Assembly: GCA_026002265.1 (NCBI GenBank)
Contig: BOBG01000002.1
Span: 1 to 62,839, forward strand
DNA: 62,839 nucleotides
Direction: 5' to 3'
Origin: Spirochaetia bacterium
GTDB taxonomy: Bacteria; Spirochaetota; Spirochaetia; Treponematales; Breznakiellaceae
In this document: in pieces, positions 1 to 8,128 of the stretch
How the letters are laid out: every line of letters begins with the position of its first letter
Position numbering within the stretch: position 1 is the stretch's first letter
Position numbers and translations under genes: made by a program
The notes under the pieces: model-generated
What the model saw: only the letters and a program-made list of their open reading frames with translations
The model's database searches: none
Told to the model about the DNA's origin: nothing

Positions 1-45
1 AAATTATAGAAATATCGGATGAATCTTCTATTTACAGAATATTAA
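1..45. repeat. Left arm of 45-bp perfect inverted repeat
   Basis: Bases 1-45 are the exact reverse complement of 592-636. The left arm touches the first base of the window, so its true length is unknown. In both arms the repeat is read in frame as the same peptide (IIEISDESSIYRIL), which ties the two gene halves on either side into one original protein. It is either a real inverted repeat around an invertible segment (46-591) or a fold-back junction made during amplification or assembly. Confidence 0.95.
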
Positions 46-605
46 CGCAGATACAAAACACTAGAAAAGTCTATACTATAGATAGTATTTTGGATCAGTC
101 TTTTAAATGTATGGATGCCATTACAAATAATTTATCAACTCGTTTTGTATGGATCACTGATTCAGATCTTTTAAAAAGCAATACTAACCGGGAACGGGAA
201 TATTTTGATTTTTTAATGAAACTGCAATCTCAAAATAATATCAGTTTTTCATATCTTGGTTATGGTGAAGTTCCTAATTGGGCATCCATGAATCAATCGT
301 TAAAAAATATCGGCGGAAATTCATATTTTATTTACACGCATCAAGAATTGGAAACAATATTATGGGATGATTATAACCGGTTTATCTATCCGACTGTTGA
401 AAATATAAAGATAAACATTTCGTTAATGCCGTGGATAACTGAATCCCGGTACGATTACCGATCTGAATGGTATCCAGTTATTAATTTTAGGCCGGTAAAT
501 AATTTTTACACCCTCACCGACCGGAATGAAATAAAAAATATGGATGCAGGCGAGCATAAAATATTTTTGTATTATTTAAATATTCGTGCGTTTAATATTC
601 TGTAA
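3..605 (+). pseudogene. C-terminal half of a split VWA-domain protein
   Basis: The frame is open from the window start through a TAA at 603-605 and has no credible start of its own. The first 14 residues repeat the end of the oppositely oriented half gene at 572-1087. The following 186 residues look like the second part of a von Willebrand factor A fold: a strand with acidic turn (FVWITDSDLL), a further strand (SFSYLGYG), a helix with NIGGNSYF, and a segment with MDAGEHKIFL that resembles the post-VWA region of secreted VWA proteins. Joined to residues 1-165 of the other half it would give a continuous 351-residue protein. VWA assignment is from pattern only, and the metal-binding motif is not canonical. 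As arranged it is probably not expressed as a functional protein. Confidence 0.6.
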
Positions 606-1087
606 ATAGAAGATTCATCCGATATTTCTATAATTTCATTAGTGGCCGGCGAGAATATTCCCACCACAGCATTCGATTGATGCTGTTGCAGAATCCGTCT
701 CAATATCTGTGTTAAAGAAGCTCTCCATTCGTTCCGTAATAACATTTCCGGATTATGGATCAGGAGAATATAATTCCCTTCCTGCCGGGTAAAATATTCT
801 TTATCGTTTACCTGTAATCCAATTAATAAGTTAAAAGTATCTCCAATAGTTAAAATTTTATTTTTTTCTAATCGTGCATAGACGGAAAGATCGTCATGAT
901 CATTAATGGTGTAAGGAAATACAAAATCATTGATATACGCGTACGCATCAATCTTTGCCGGATCAATAAATTGTCCGGATTCTACGGTACTCAAACCGGA
1001 ATCTCTTCCAGATTCAGATTGTCCAGCTGCACTGACTAATTCTACGGTGCATAGAACCGCATAGAATATCATAACATAATATTTCAT
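572..1087 (-). CDS. N-terminal half of a secreted VWA-like protein, 171 aa, probably truncated
   Basis: Begins with a hydrophobic signal-like segment (residues 1-20) and then a Ser/Gly-rich linker. The first part of a VWA-like fold follows (YILLIHNPEMLL, a helix, then AVVGIF). Residues 152-165 lie in the inverted repeat, after which the frame runs only six more residues to a stop. Those six (NARIFK) are encoded by the antisense of the other half gene, so this C-terminus is not expected to be native. A TATAAT box lies 9 nt before the ATG with no Shine-Dalgarno sequence, so the mRNA may be leaderless. The full protein would be exported and may bind a partner through VWA, but its job is unknown. 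Confidence 0.6.
   Translation of the reverse strand: MKYYVMIFYAVLCTVELVSAAGQSESGRDSGLSTVESGQFIDPAKIDAYAYINDFVFPYTINDHDDLSVYARLEKNKILTIGDTFNLLIGLQVNDKEYFTRQEGNYILLIHNPEMLLRNEWRASLTQILRRILQQHQSNAVVGIFSPATNEIIEISDESSIYRILNARIFK
592..636. repeat. Right arm of 45-bp perfect inverted repeat
   Basis: Exact inverse of 1-45. The inner border at 591/592 and its mate at 45/46 share no further homology. A short AATATT match just inside (580s) could have served as microhomology for a template switch. Recombination between the arms would restore an unbroken reading frame for the VWA-like gene. Confidence 0.95.
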
Positions 1088-1096
1088 TATTACAGT

Positions 1097-1102
1097 ATTA
1101 TA
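1097..1102 (-). promoter_or_regulatory. -10 box (TATAAT) of the VWA-like gene
   Basis: Perfect TATAAT on the minus strand, 9 nt before the ATG at 1087. A TTGACT is present, but only 14 bp upstream of the -10 box, so the -35 is uncertain. The position predicts transcription starting at or within a few bases of the start codon. Confidence 0.45.
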
Positions 1103-1195
1103 CGGCTCTTCTGATAAGTCAAGTATTATTTACCCGCTGTACAAAAAAATCGCCAAGTGAACAATTAACGCCGGAACGAGAATAAATAGTAGTCT

Positions 1196-3871
1196 TTAAC
1201 CTGCCGCAATTGTAATCGTTTTAATAACGTAGGAGGTTTTAGTCATTGAATATTCAAACTGTTCACCGGGCTTTTTATTGAGAAGCTCTTTGGCAAAAGG
1301 TGAAAGGTACGAAAGAATCTTATTATCCGGATCCGATTCCCATGGTCCGAGAATCGTGTACTCTTCTTCTGTACCAATTGTTGTATTAAACATTGTAACC
1401 TTTGTACCAAAGGAAACATGAGCCGTATTTACTGCAGTAGGCTCGAATAATTGCGCGCGATCAATTTCAGTTTTAAGCCGGGAGACGGTTGAATTAAGCT
1501 GCTCTTGGCGTTCTTTAGCAGCTTTATACTCTGCATTTTCCCGCAAATCACCCAGCGAAAGTGCAAATTCGATTTCTTTTGAATTTGCAGGTATTTCTTC
1601 TTCCATAAGGCGGACTAACTGCCGCTTTTTTTCCTCATACTTGGATTTTGTCACCATAAGTCCGCGAGTAACATAGGTTTTTTCTGAATCGCCTGTGAAT
1701 TTAATCTCAGGATATTTATCTGCAATCCGGCTCCGGAGCCGCATTTTATCAGCCGAATCTAAATCTTTTACATCGTTCAATAAAGTAAAAATCCGGACGA
1801 TCATCTCTGTATCAAAAGTATCAATAATAGATTCCAGAATCCGGTTTTTAAAAAAGAGTGTTTTTACTTGATTATTAATCCGGCGGTTATCAGTTGTCTC
1901 GCGGTGATTCTCAATTTCCCGGTATGTGAGATTAAGAATGTGAATTAGTGTAATAATTTGTTTTTCATAAGAAATTCCGGCTTTTTTATACCATGGCTCA
2001 TCGGACGCATTTTTGAAAAACCAGACAACAGCCTCACGGTAATCCCGGTATTTTTCAAAACAGGAAATCACCAGATCGGTCAATTTATCTGCATAAGAGT
2101 CCGTTAGATACTTGAGAAGTGCCGGCTCAACAATATCCGGAAAAAGATGAATAAAAATATCAGGCCATTCTGGAACTGAAATTTTAATATTAGTTATCAA
2201 GGATTTTCGTAACTCACGGTCCTTTAATTCAAGAAATATTCTGGAAATATCATTACGAATATCCTCCCATATACTAATAAAGTTAAGAGAATTTATGGGT
2301 CCGAGATAAGGATATTGAATAATAACATCATTTACAAGGAGATAGGATCCGAGAATTTCCTCATTAACCGGAACACCCGGCTTGAGAAAGCCGGTAAAAT
2401 AGGCAAACATTTCAGTGAAATATTCTGAATCCAGATCTTTCTTTTCAAGAAAAGAGCGGAAAATACTCACTCGTTTAAAGAATTTTTTTTGCGCCTTAAA
2501 TTCATTGTACAATTTTTCCTGAATAGTTACTGTGTGTTCTTTTACTGTAAAAAGATCAATAGAATCCGGACTCACCCCAAAGTCCGGATCCGATTTTAAA
2601 ATCTCCCGGGCCTTAGAACTCCACGGAGTCCATTCTTTTTCGTCAAGAATTGACGGTACTAATTCAGCTTTAATCCGCTTCATATCGCAGATATTATCAA
2701 AACTAGCAATCATCATTTTAAGGGCCCACACAGTATCTTCTTTTATTTTATCGTGGAGTTTTTCTCGTTTCCATGTGGCTTTTAATACCCAAATATGTTC
2801 ACATGACAAGGTTTGCAATGCGTCAACCGCCATTTTCAAAGACATATTATGTCCTTTTTTCTTCGCAAAATCAATAAGAACCTTGTCGCCTTGTACACTA
2901 ACGATCCGCCCAACTCCCCATGTCCGGTGAAAAACATAATTTCCTTCGTCAAATGCTATATGTTTTTCAAAATCAGTGATGGCATCGTGGATATTCCGGT
3001 AATTTTGAGAAAGATTTGAAATCCGGATATAATATTCTAATTGACTGTGTCCTGCATATTTTATCCGGAAACAATCAGTAATTTCTTTCCTAGATTGAAG
3101 ATCTTGATCATTATATTCTAATATAAGTTTTAAAACAAAAAGTGCTGTGTTAATATCTCCACGACTCCGGCATGAAGCATAAACATCTTGAAGGAGCAAA
3201 ACGGCCTTTTCTTCGCCAAAAGTTTTAGCAATTTTTTTTTGCAAATGCAGAAAAAAATCTAAATCCTCTGGACAATATTCGAGCAATTTCTCCCAAATCT
3301 CTTGGACATTGGTCCATAATTGTTTAACAATATACCGGTGAAGCGCTTTTTTAAAATATCCAACAGTGCTATCAAGATCCGCATTTTTTTCAAAATGTTC
3401 TGCAAGTATTTTCGCGATATCCGCTTCGTCAGGATCAATCCGGATAATCCGTTCCCATACCTCAATAAGGGATTCCTCCTGATGATCATTTTTGTAGAAA
3501 TCTGCCAGAGTCCGGAGTGCAAATTTAGATTCGCCATGTTCGAGAATCCGTTCACATAAGTACTTAACAACATTCCATTTCCGGTTATCTACAAAAATAT
3601 CGATCAACATTGTTATGGCAGAATCATCGATAACCTGCCGTGAAAGTGCGATCATTCCAGAAAGATAAAGCGCAATAATGCTGTTTTTTGTGTGATTTAA
3701 ATGATCATCACAGAGTTTTTTGAGTTCCTCGGCATCAGTACGTTCTGTTAAATCTTTAAGAATATCATCTAATTCTTTAAATTGATTTGTTGAATAATTG
3801 CTGATAGTGGAACGAGTCCATTTTTCCATATTAAGCATTTCTTGTACATTTTTTACTGTATTTTCAGACAT
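1196..3871 (-). CDS. greA: GreA-type transcription elongation factor with large helical N-terminal extension
   Basis: An 891-residue protein whose last ~155 residues are a GreA domain. That domain has a coiled-coil hairpin with the conserved tip sequence GDLRENAEYKAA, carrying the acidic residues that enter the RNA polymerase secondary channel, and a C-terminal FKBP-like GreA/GreB domain. GreA stimulates cleavage of backtracked RNA. Ordinary GreA is about 160 residues. The ~735-residue extension here is helical and TPR/HAT-like (residues ~30-300), followed by a region with a small beta segment (GVGRIVSVQGDKVLIDFAKKKG). This oversized form is known from treponemes. The start is set by AGGAG 9 nt upstream of the ATG. 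It lies 55 bp downstream of a TPR gene on the same strand, probably as one transcript. Confidence 0.93.
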   Translation of the reverse strand: MSENTVKNVQEMLNMEKWTRSTISNYSTNQFKELDDILKDLTERTDAEELKKLCDDHLNHTKNSIIALYLSGMIALSRQVIDDSAITMLIDIFVDNRKWNVVKYLCERILEHGESKFALRTLADFYKNDHQEESLIEVWERIIRIDPDEADIAKILAEHFEKNADLDSTVGYFKKALHRYIVKQLWTNVQEIWEKLLEYCPEDLDFFLHLQKKIAKTFGEEKAVLLLQDVYASCRSRGDINTALFVLKLILEYNDQDLQSRKEITDCFRIKYAGHSQLEYYIRISNLSQNYRNIHDAITDFEKHIAFDEGNYVFHRTWGVGRIVSVQGDKVLIDFAKKKGHNMSLKMAVDALQTLSCEHIWVLKATWKREKLHDKIKEDTVWALKMMIASFDNICDMKRIKAELVPSILDEKEWTPWSSKAREILKSDPDFGVSPDSIDLFTVKEHTVTIQEKLYNEFKAQKKFFKRVSIFRSFLEKKDLDSEYFTEMFAYFTGFLKPGVPVNEEILGSYLLVNDVIIQYPYLGPINSLNFISIWEDIRNDISRIFLELKDRELRKSLITNIKISVPEWPDIFIHLFPDIVEPALLKYLTDSYADKLTDLVISCFEKYRDYREAVVWFFKNASDEPWYKKAGISYEKQIITLIHILNLTYREIENHRETTDNRRINNQVKTLFFKNRILESIIDTFDTEMIVRIFTLLNDVKDLDSADKMRLRSRIADKYPEIKFTGDSEKTYVTRGLMVTKSKYEEKKRQLVRLMEEEIPANSKEIEFALSLGDLRENAEYKAAKERQEQLNSTVSRLKTEIDRAQLFEPTAVNTAHVSFGTKVTMFNTTIGTEEEYTILGPWESDPDNKILSYLSPFAKELLNKKPGEQFEYSMTKTSYVIKTITIAAG

Positions 3872-3926
3872 TTTTTATTACTCCTAAAATAGTATTACTA
3901 TTTTTTTTTTGGATTTTTCACCGATT

Positions 3927-4862
3927 TCAATTTTGATACCGCTCAAAAATAGCCGGATCAACTGTTTTTATTTTCAATAATATTTCTTCAATTATCCCTC
4001 TACTTTCACCGATACACTCATAGTGATCAATTAACCAAAAATATCGGTTAATAAGACGAGGTTTCAGTAATTTCAGATCTGACGGGTTACTACGAATATC
4101 CTCTTCCAATGAAAGGATGGATTGCTTGAGCCGGCCGACCTCCACTGATTTTAATTCTCGTTTCACTGAAAAAACACCAAAAAGAGTACCGTAAATAGGA
4201 ATCCATTCGGCAATTTCCGCCCCGCTATAGCCCATATCGCTCACTTTATTCTGAATCCGGACAATGAATTCAGATTCAAGGTCCCGAAGCGGTATTTCCT
4301 GGGGATCCATGAAAAAAGCTTCACGGAACAGAGCCTTAGCAGATCGCGTTTCTTCCAAAAGTGCATTAACATCGGCCAATTCCGCTATTGTTTCTGCGTC
4401 TTCCCGCTTGAACCGGACAGCCTGTTCAAGGTATTTCAATGCCAGATCGTAGTTTCCGACACCCTTATAGCAGCGCCCAACTTGCAGGAGCAACCCCGGA
4501 TCGTATTGATTTATACCGTCTCCCAGAACCCCCTGAAGGAATTGCAGCGCAAAGGAAAAAACAAAATGCCGGAGCGCATATTGACACGGATCATAATGAT
4601 CCTGTTTGGTATCTAAAAAAGTATAAAAATCTTTCCATTGATCGAGAATAAAACCGCCTTTATCATAAGTATCATGAATATCATTGAGTCGTTGAATTCG
4701 TTCCAGCCACCAATTAAGGCAATCCAACGCGTATAAAACCTCGTTATTGTTAGATTCAAGTTTTAACGCCGATTCCAAAATCTGCCGTGCGCCGGTTGCG
4801 TCTAGAGTTTTTAGACTGCTGTATGCCTTTTGTATCAAGGAAGATAGCGTTTCCGCGCTCAT
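3927..4862 (-). CDS. TPR-containing cytoplasmic protein
   Basis: 311 residues without signal peptide or membrane segment. The N-terminal ~60 residues form a helical repeat (SLKTLDATGARQILESALKL). Residues ~125-200 contain recognisable TPR helices (GRCYKGVGNYDLALKYLEQA, then an acidic helix pair). The C-terminal third is helical and charged with no family recognised. It directly precedes greA, whose own extension is TPR-like, so a role in the same polymerase-associated complex is a reasonable inference but nothing more. Confidence 0.75.
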   Translation of the reverse strand: MSAETLSSLIQKAYSSLKTLDATGARQILESALKLESNNNEVLYALDCLNWWLERIQRLNDIHDTYDKGGFILDQWKDFYTFLDTKQDHYDPCQYALRHFVFSFALQFLQGVLGDGINQYDPGLLLQVGRCYKGVGNYDLALKYLEQAVRFKREDAETIAELADVNALLEETRSAKALFREAFFMDPQEIPLRDLESEFIVRIQNKVSDMGYSGAEIAEWIPIYGTLFGVFSVKRELKSVEVGRLKQSILSLEEDIRSNPSDLKLLKPRLINRYFWLIDHYECIGESRGIIEEILLKIKTVDPAIFERYQN

Positions 4863-4966
4863 TGCACATCCAGTTTAAAACTTCGGTTTGAAAAAAAATA
4901 ATACAATCACCACCATATAATTCTGTACCGAAATCCGGAAAGAATTTCCGGAGCCGGTCTTTCTAG

Positions 4967-5040
4967 TCGGGCAACCCGGATTTGAACCGGGGACCCCAAG
5001 TCCCCCAGACTTGTACGCTAACCAACTGCGCTATTGCCCG
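4967..5040 (-). tRNA. tRNA-Pro (anticodon GGG)
   Basis: A complete cloverleaf on the minus strand. The acceptor stem is CGGGCAA/TTGCCCG with discriminator A at 4967. The D-loop has AGTTGGTTAGC, the anticodon stem CAAGT/ACTTG holds loop CTGGGGG (anticodon GGG), and the T-arm has GGTTCAAATCC. CCA is not encoded. Confidence 0.95.
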
Positions 5041-5049
5041 TTATGATCG

Positions 5050-5078
5050 AATTTAATAGAGAATCATAATTTTGTCAA
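5050..5078 (-). promoter_or_regulatory. Promoter of tRNA-Pro
   Basis: TTGACA (5073-5078), a 17-bp spacer and TAAATT (5050-5055) on the minus strand, ending 9 nt before the tRNA 5' end. This is a near-consensus housekeeping-sigma promoter and serves as a reference for the others in the window. Confidence 0.8.
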
Positions 5079-5090
5079 GTCTGAAAACGT

Positions 5091-5552
5091 TCATGAATTG
5101 TGATCCGGATCGCTCAAAATATTTACGATTCCCACGACACCAACTGCTACTGCTCCGACGATTCCGGCTAAGGTGAGGGCATTCCGTACTTGATGAGACT
5201 CTTTGACGCCGGTTGCACACCACCGCACAAAATGCTCACAGTTATTAAAAACAAAATTGTATTTATTTTTACCTTTACCAATATTAAAACGCGCACGCCG
5301 CACTATTTCAGACGGAGGATATACGTTAGATTCCGAGGATAAATCCAAGATAAAAGCTGTGTCGCCTCTTAAAAAATCTTTCAATAAATTTTCATGCACA
5401 AAAGCTTTATTCGCATCTAATTCAAAACCGGTTTCCGGTGCAAAATGCACAATACGACCATCTCCAACATAAATTCCATAATGTTTATAGTTCCCCCGGT
5501 CAACACCAACAATATCGCCTTCAGCAAGCGGCCGGCTTTGTGTAAGCAGCAT
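5091..5552 (-). CDS. LRAT-like (permuted NlpC/P60 fold) thiol enzyme with C-terminal membrane anchor
   Basis: 153 residues matching the LRAT family: His24 in KHYGIYVGDGRIVHFAP, then the signature NNCEHFVRWCATG with the presumed nucleophile Cys105. The family is a circularly permuted papain-like fold. Members are acyltransferases, phospholipases or proteases, and bacterial functions are mostly unknown. Residues ~123-145 (TLAGIVGAVAVGVVGIVNIL) form one transmembrane helix, so the catalytic domain would sit at the cytoplasmic face of the membrane. The start is supported by AGGGGA upstream of the ATG. It follows two duplicated membrane-protein genes on the same strand, 26 bp after the nearer one, suggesting co-transcription. 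Substrate cannot be inferred. Confidence 0.8.
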   Translation of the reverse strand: MLLTQSRPLAEGDIVGVDRGNYKHYGIYVGDGRIVHFAPETGFELDANKAFVHENLLKDFLRGDTAFILDLSSESNVYPPSEIVRRARFNIGKGKNKYNFVFNNCEHFVRWCATGVKESHQVRNALTLAGIVGAVAVGVVGIVNILSDPDHNS

Positions 5553-5578
5553 TTCTTTTCCCCTATTATTCCGAATCG

Positions 5579-5977
5579 TTAGACAGAACCCGGAATTTTC
5601 CCCTTAATATCGTTGTATATTTCTGTTTTATATTTTCCTAATTCGACCATATTTACGACTCTTCCATCGGTTAGAATTAACGATACTTTATTATAGAGCA
5701 TCTTTATATCTTGTAAGTCTTTGTAGGAAATAAAATCCGGATCAAAATATTTTTCCTTTGCACCCCGCATAAAAAATCCATCGTCTGTCGTGTCGTACAG
5801 TACATTGTCCCGCTTCAGGCGTCCCCGGAAAAATATCACACACCACACTATCTCATTGATTATCCAAAAAATATACATAGGAATTTCTTTTTTGATAAAC
5901 GTGTACACCATACCCGCAATAAAAACTGCCGCCGGTACAACGATCATCGGAATTGATATATTTCTTTTGATGCACAT
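5579..5977 (-). CDS. Small membrane protein with bacterial PH-like domain, copy 1
   Basis: 132 residues from the ATG at 5977, chosen over a further upstream ATG because GGGG lies 6-7 nt before it. Two membrane segments (SIPMIVVPAAVFIAGMVY and YIFWIINEIVWCVIFF) are followed by a basic stop-transfer RGRLKRD. A soluble ~75-residue domain follows with alternating strands (YKDLQDIKMLYNKVSLILTD) that resembles bacterial PH domains (bPH). No enzyme motif is present. A diverged copy lies immediately upstream (6079-6480), and the LRAT-like gene follows. Confidence 0.65.
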   Translation of the reverse strand: MCIKRNISIPMIVVPAAVFIAGMVYTFIKKEIPMYIFWIINEIVWCVIFFRGRLKRDNVLYDTTDDGFFMRGAKEKYFDPDFISYKDLQDIKMLYNKVSLILTDGRVVNMVELGKYKTEIYNDIKGKIPGSV

Positions 5978-6078
5978 TTGTTTTCCCCTTGTACTAAAAT
6001 ATACACGATTTTTCCAAAAATTCAACTTAAAAATCCGGGCTTTCTCTCAACCGGATACAGAGAATGATTCCGGGTACT

Positions 6079-6480
6079 TTATTCAGAATCCGGAATTTTC
6101 CCCCTAATATCGTTGTATATTTCTGTTTTATGTTTTCCTAATTCAACCATATTTACGACTCTTCCATCGGTTAGAATTAACGATACTTTATTATAGAGCA
6201 TCTTTATATCTTGCAAGTCTTTGTAGGAAATAAAATCCGGATCAAAATATTTTTCCTTTGCACCCCGCATAAAAAACCCATCATCTGTCGTGTCGTACAG
6301 TACATTGTCCCGCTTCAGGCGTCCCCGGAAAAATATCACACACCACACTATCTCGTTGATTATCAACCCAGTCGCCATGAAAATATTTTTTTTGATAAGT
6401 GCGTAGTACACTAGAACCGCAATAAGAACTGCCGCCAGCATAATGATTCATGGAATTGGTATATTTCTTTTGATGCACAT
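6079..6480 (-). pseudogene. Small membrane PH-like protein, copy 2, with in-frame stop near the N-terminus
   Basis: A tandem duplicate of the neighbouring gene, nearly identical over the last ~85 residues. The start codon corresponding to copy 1 lies at 6480, with the same upstream sequence. The frame meets TGA at codon 11, where a deletion and a nearby compensating insertion changed CCG ATG ATC into CCA TGA ATC. The same frame resumes at ATG 6441 and could give a 120-residue protein lacking 14 N-terminal residues and keeping both membrane segments, but without a clear ribosome site. The duplication extends into the upstream non-coding sequence (to about 6520). Confidence 0.65.
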
Positions 6481-6552
6481 TTGCTTTCCCCTTGTACTAA
6501 AATATACACGATTTTCCCAAAAATTCAACTTAAAAATCCGAGCTTTCCTCAC

Positions 6553-6581
6553 TTGACGGATTCTCCTCTCCTTTTTACACT
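6553..6581 (+). promoter_or_regulatory. Promoter of ABC ATPase gene, leaderless arrangement
   Basis: TTGACG (6553-6558), 17-bp spacer, TACACT (6576-6581), then only 6 nt to the ATG at 6588. No Shine-Dalgarno sequence fits between them. Confidence 0.65.
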
Positions 6582-6587
6582 GTCAAT

Positions 6588-8108
6588 ATGAATACACCTG
6601 CCATTGAAATGCTCGGCATTACTAAAATATTCCCCGGAATCATCGCCAATGACAATGTCAATTTGGAAGTGGATTCCGGCGAAATTCACGCGCTTTTGGG
6701 CGAAAACGGCGCCGGAAAATCGACCCTAATGTCAATTCTGTTCGGATTATATGTACCGGATGGCGGAATCATAAAAATCCGGGGAAAAGAGGTCAAAATC
6801 GGCAATCCAAATGATGCAACCGCGCTCAAAATCGGCATGGTGCATCAGCATTTCAAACTGGTACATAATTTTACTGTGACAGAAAATATTGTACTCGGTA
6901 TGGAACCGGTTGCTAAAACTGGAAATTTGGACCTGAAACATGCGGCAAAACGGGTCGCAGACCTTTCCAAAACCTATGGTCTCGCAGTAGATCCGGATGC
7001 AAAAATCGAATCGATCACAGTCGGAATGCAGCAGCGAGTGGAAATTTTGAAAATTCTCTACCGTGACGCTGATATTTTAATTTTTGACGAGCCGACCGCG
7101 GTGCTGACTCCCCAGGAAATTGATGAATTATTGGCGATTTTTCAGCGTTTAAAATCCGAGGGAAAAACCATTGTCTTTATCACGCATAAATTAAAAGAAA
7201 TTAAGGCGGCCGCGGATCGCTGCACAGTACTGCGCCGTGGAAAATACATAGGTACGTATCTTGTCAAGGATACTGACGAAGATACACTCGCGGAAAAAAT
7301 GGTGGGCAGAGCTGTTACCTTCATCATTGACAAAAAACCGTCCATTCCGCGTGAGGTTGTGTTGAAAATAGAACGATTAACTGTGGCCGGCTCACGGGGA
7401 ATCACCGCGGTGCATGATCTTTCGCTGGAGGTCCGGGCTGGTGAAATTATGGGAATCGCCGGAGTTGACGGCAATGGTCAGTCAGAGTTAGTGGGAGCAT
7501 TGGCCGGATTGGTTCCGGTAAAAAGCGGCCGGATTTTCTTAAAAGGAAAAGAAATAACAAAAGAAAACATCCGGCTCCGTAACGAAAATGGTCAGGGATT
7601 AGTACCGGAAGACCGGCATAAACATGGCTTGGTCCTTGATTTCCGGGTTGATGAAAATCTTATTTTAAAAAGTTTTTATAAGTCGCAATTTTGTAACCGG
7701 GCTGGTTTTATACGTTTTCCGGTGATTGCAAAATACGCGGAAAAATTGATTCAGGAATTTGACATCCGGTCCGGTAAAGGCGCGGCGACGCTCGCTCGCT
7801 CTATGTCCGGCGGTAATCAGCAAAAAATTGTCATCGCACGGGAAATCGATCTTTCACCGGATATTTTGATCATTTCACAACCGACCCGGGGACTCGATGT
7901 CGGGGCAATCGAATATATCCATAAAAGAATTGTCGAGGAGCGAGACAAGGGCCGTGCCGTGCTTCTCGTTTCGTTTGAATTAGATGAAATCTTGGGGTTG
8001 TGCGACCGGATTGCGGCTATTTCCAAAGGTTCCATCGTTGGAATCGTGGACGCGGCTGATGCAAATGAGCGGAAAATCGGTGCGATGATGGGCGGAGTTG
8101 CACACTAA
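6588..8108 (+). CDS. ABC transporter ATP-binding protein, duplicated, nucleoside/simple-sugar type
   Basis: 506 residues with two ABC domains, as in the RbsA/YufO group that pairs with BmpA-like lipoproteins. Domain 1 has Walker A GENGAGKST, a Q-loop region with GMVHQHFKLV typical of the nucleoside branch, and Walker B LIFDEPTAVL. Domain 2 has a degenerate Walker A (GVDGNGQSE), signature SGGNQQK and Walker B-like LIISQPTRGLD, with Gln where the family usually has Glu. It energises import at the inner membrane. No permease or binding protein is adjacent: tyrS follows after 20 bp. A second nucleoside-type ATPase lies at 33359-34765 with permeases. Confidence 0.88.
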   Translation: MNTPAIEMLGITKIFPGIIANDNVNLEVDSGEIHALLGENGAGKSTLMSILFGLYVPDGGIIKIRGKEVKIGNPNDATALKIGMVHQHFKLVHNFTVTENIVLGMEPVAKTGNLDLKHAAKRVADLSKTYGLAVDPDAKIESITVGMQQRVEILKILYRDADILIFDEPTAVLTPQEIDELLAIFQRLKSEGKTIVFITHKLKEIKAAADRCTVLRRGKYIGTYLVKDTDEDTLAEKMVGRAVTFIIDKKPSIPREVVLKIERLTVAGSRGITAVHDLSLEVRAGEIMGIAGVDGNGQSELVGALAGLVPVKSGRIFLKGKEITKENIRLRNENGQGLVPEDRHKHGLVLDFRVDENLILKSFYKSQFCNRAGFIRFPVIAKYAEKLIQEFDIRSGKGAATLARSMSGGNQQKIVIAREIDLSPDILIISQPTRGLDVGAIEYIHKRIVEERDKGRAVLLVSFELDEILGLCDRIAAISKGSIVGIVDAADANERKIGAMMGGVAH

Positions 8109-8128
8109 CAAGTTATGGAGTAAACATT

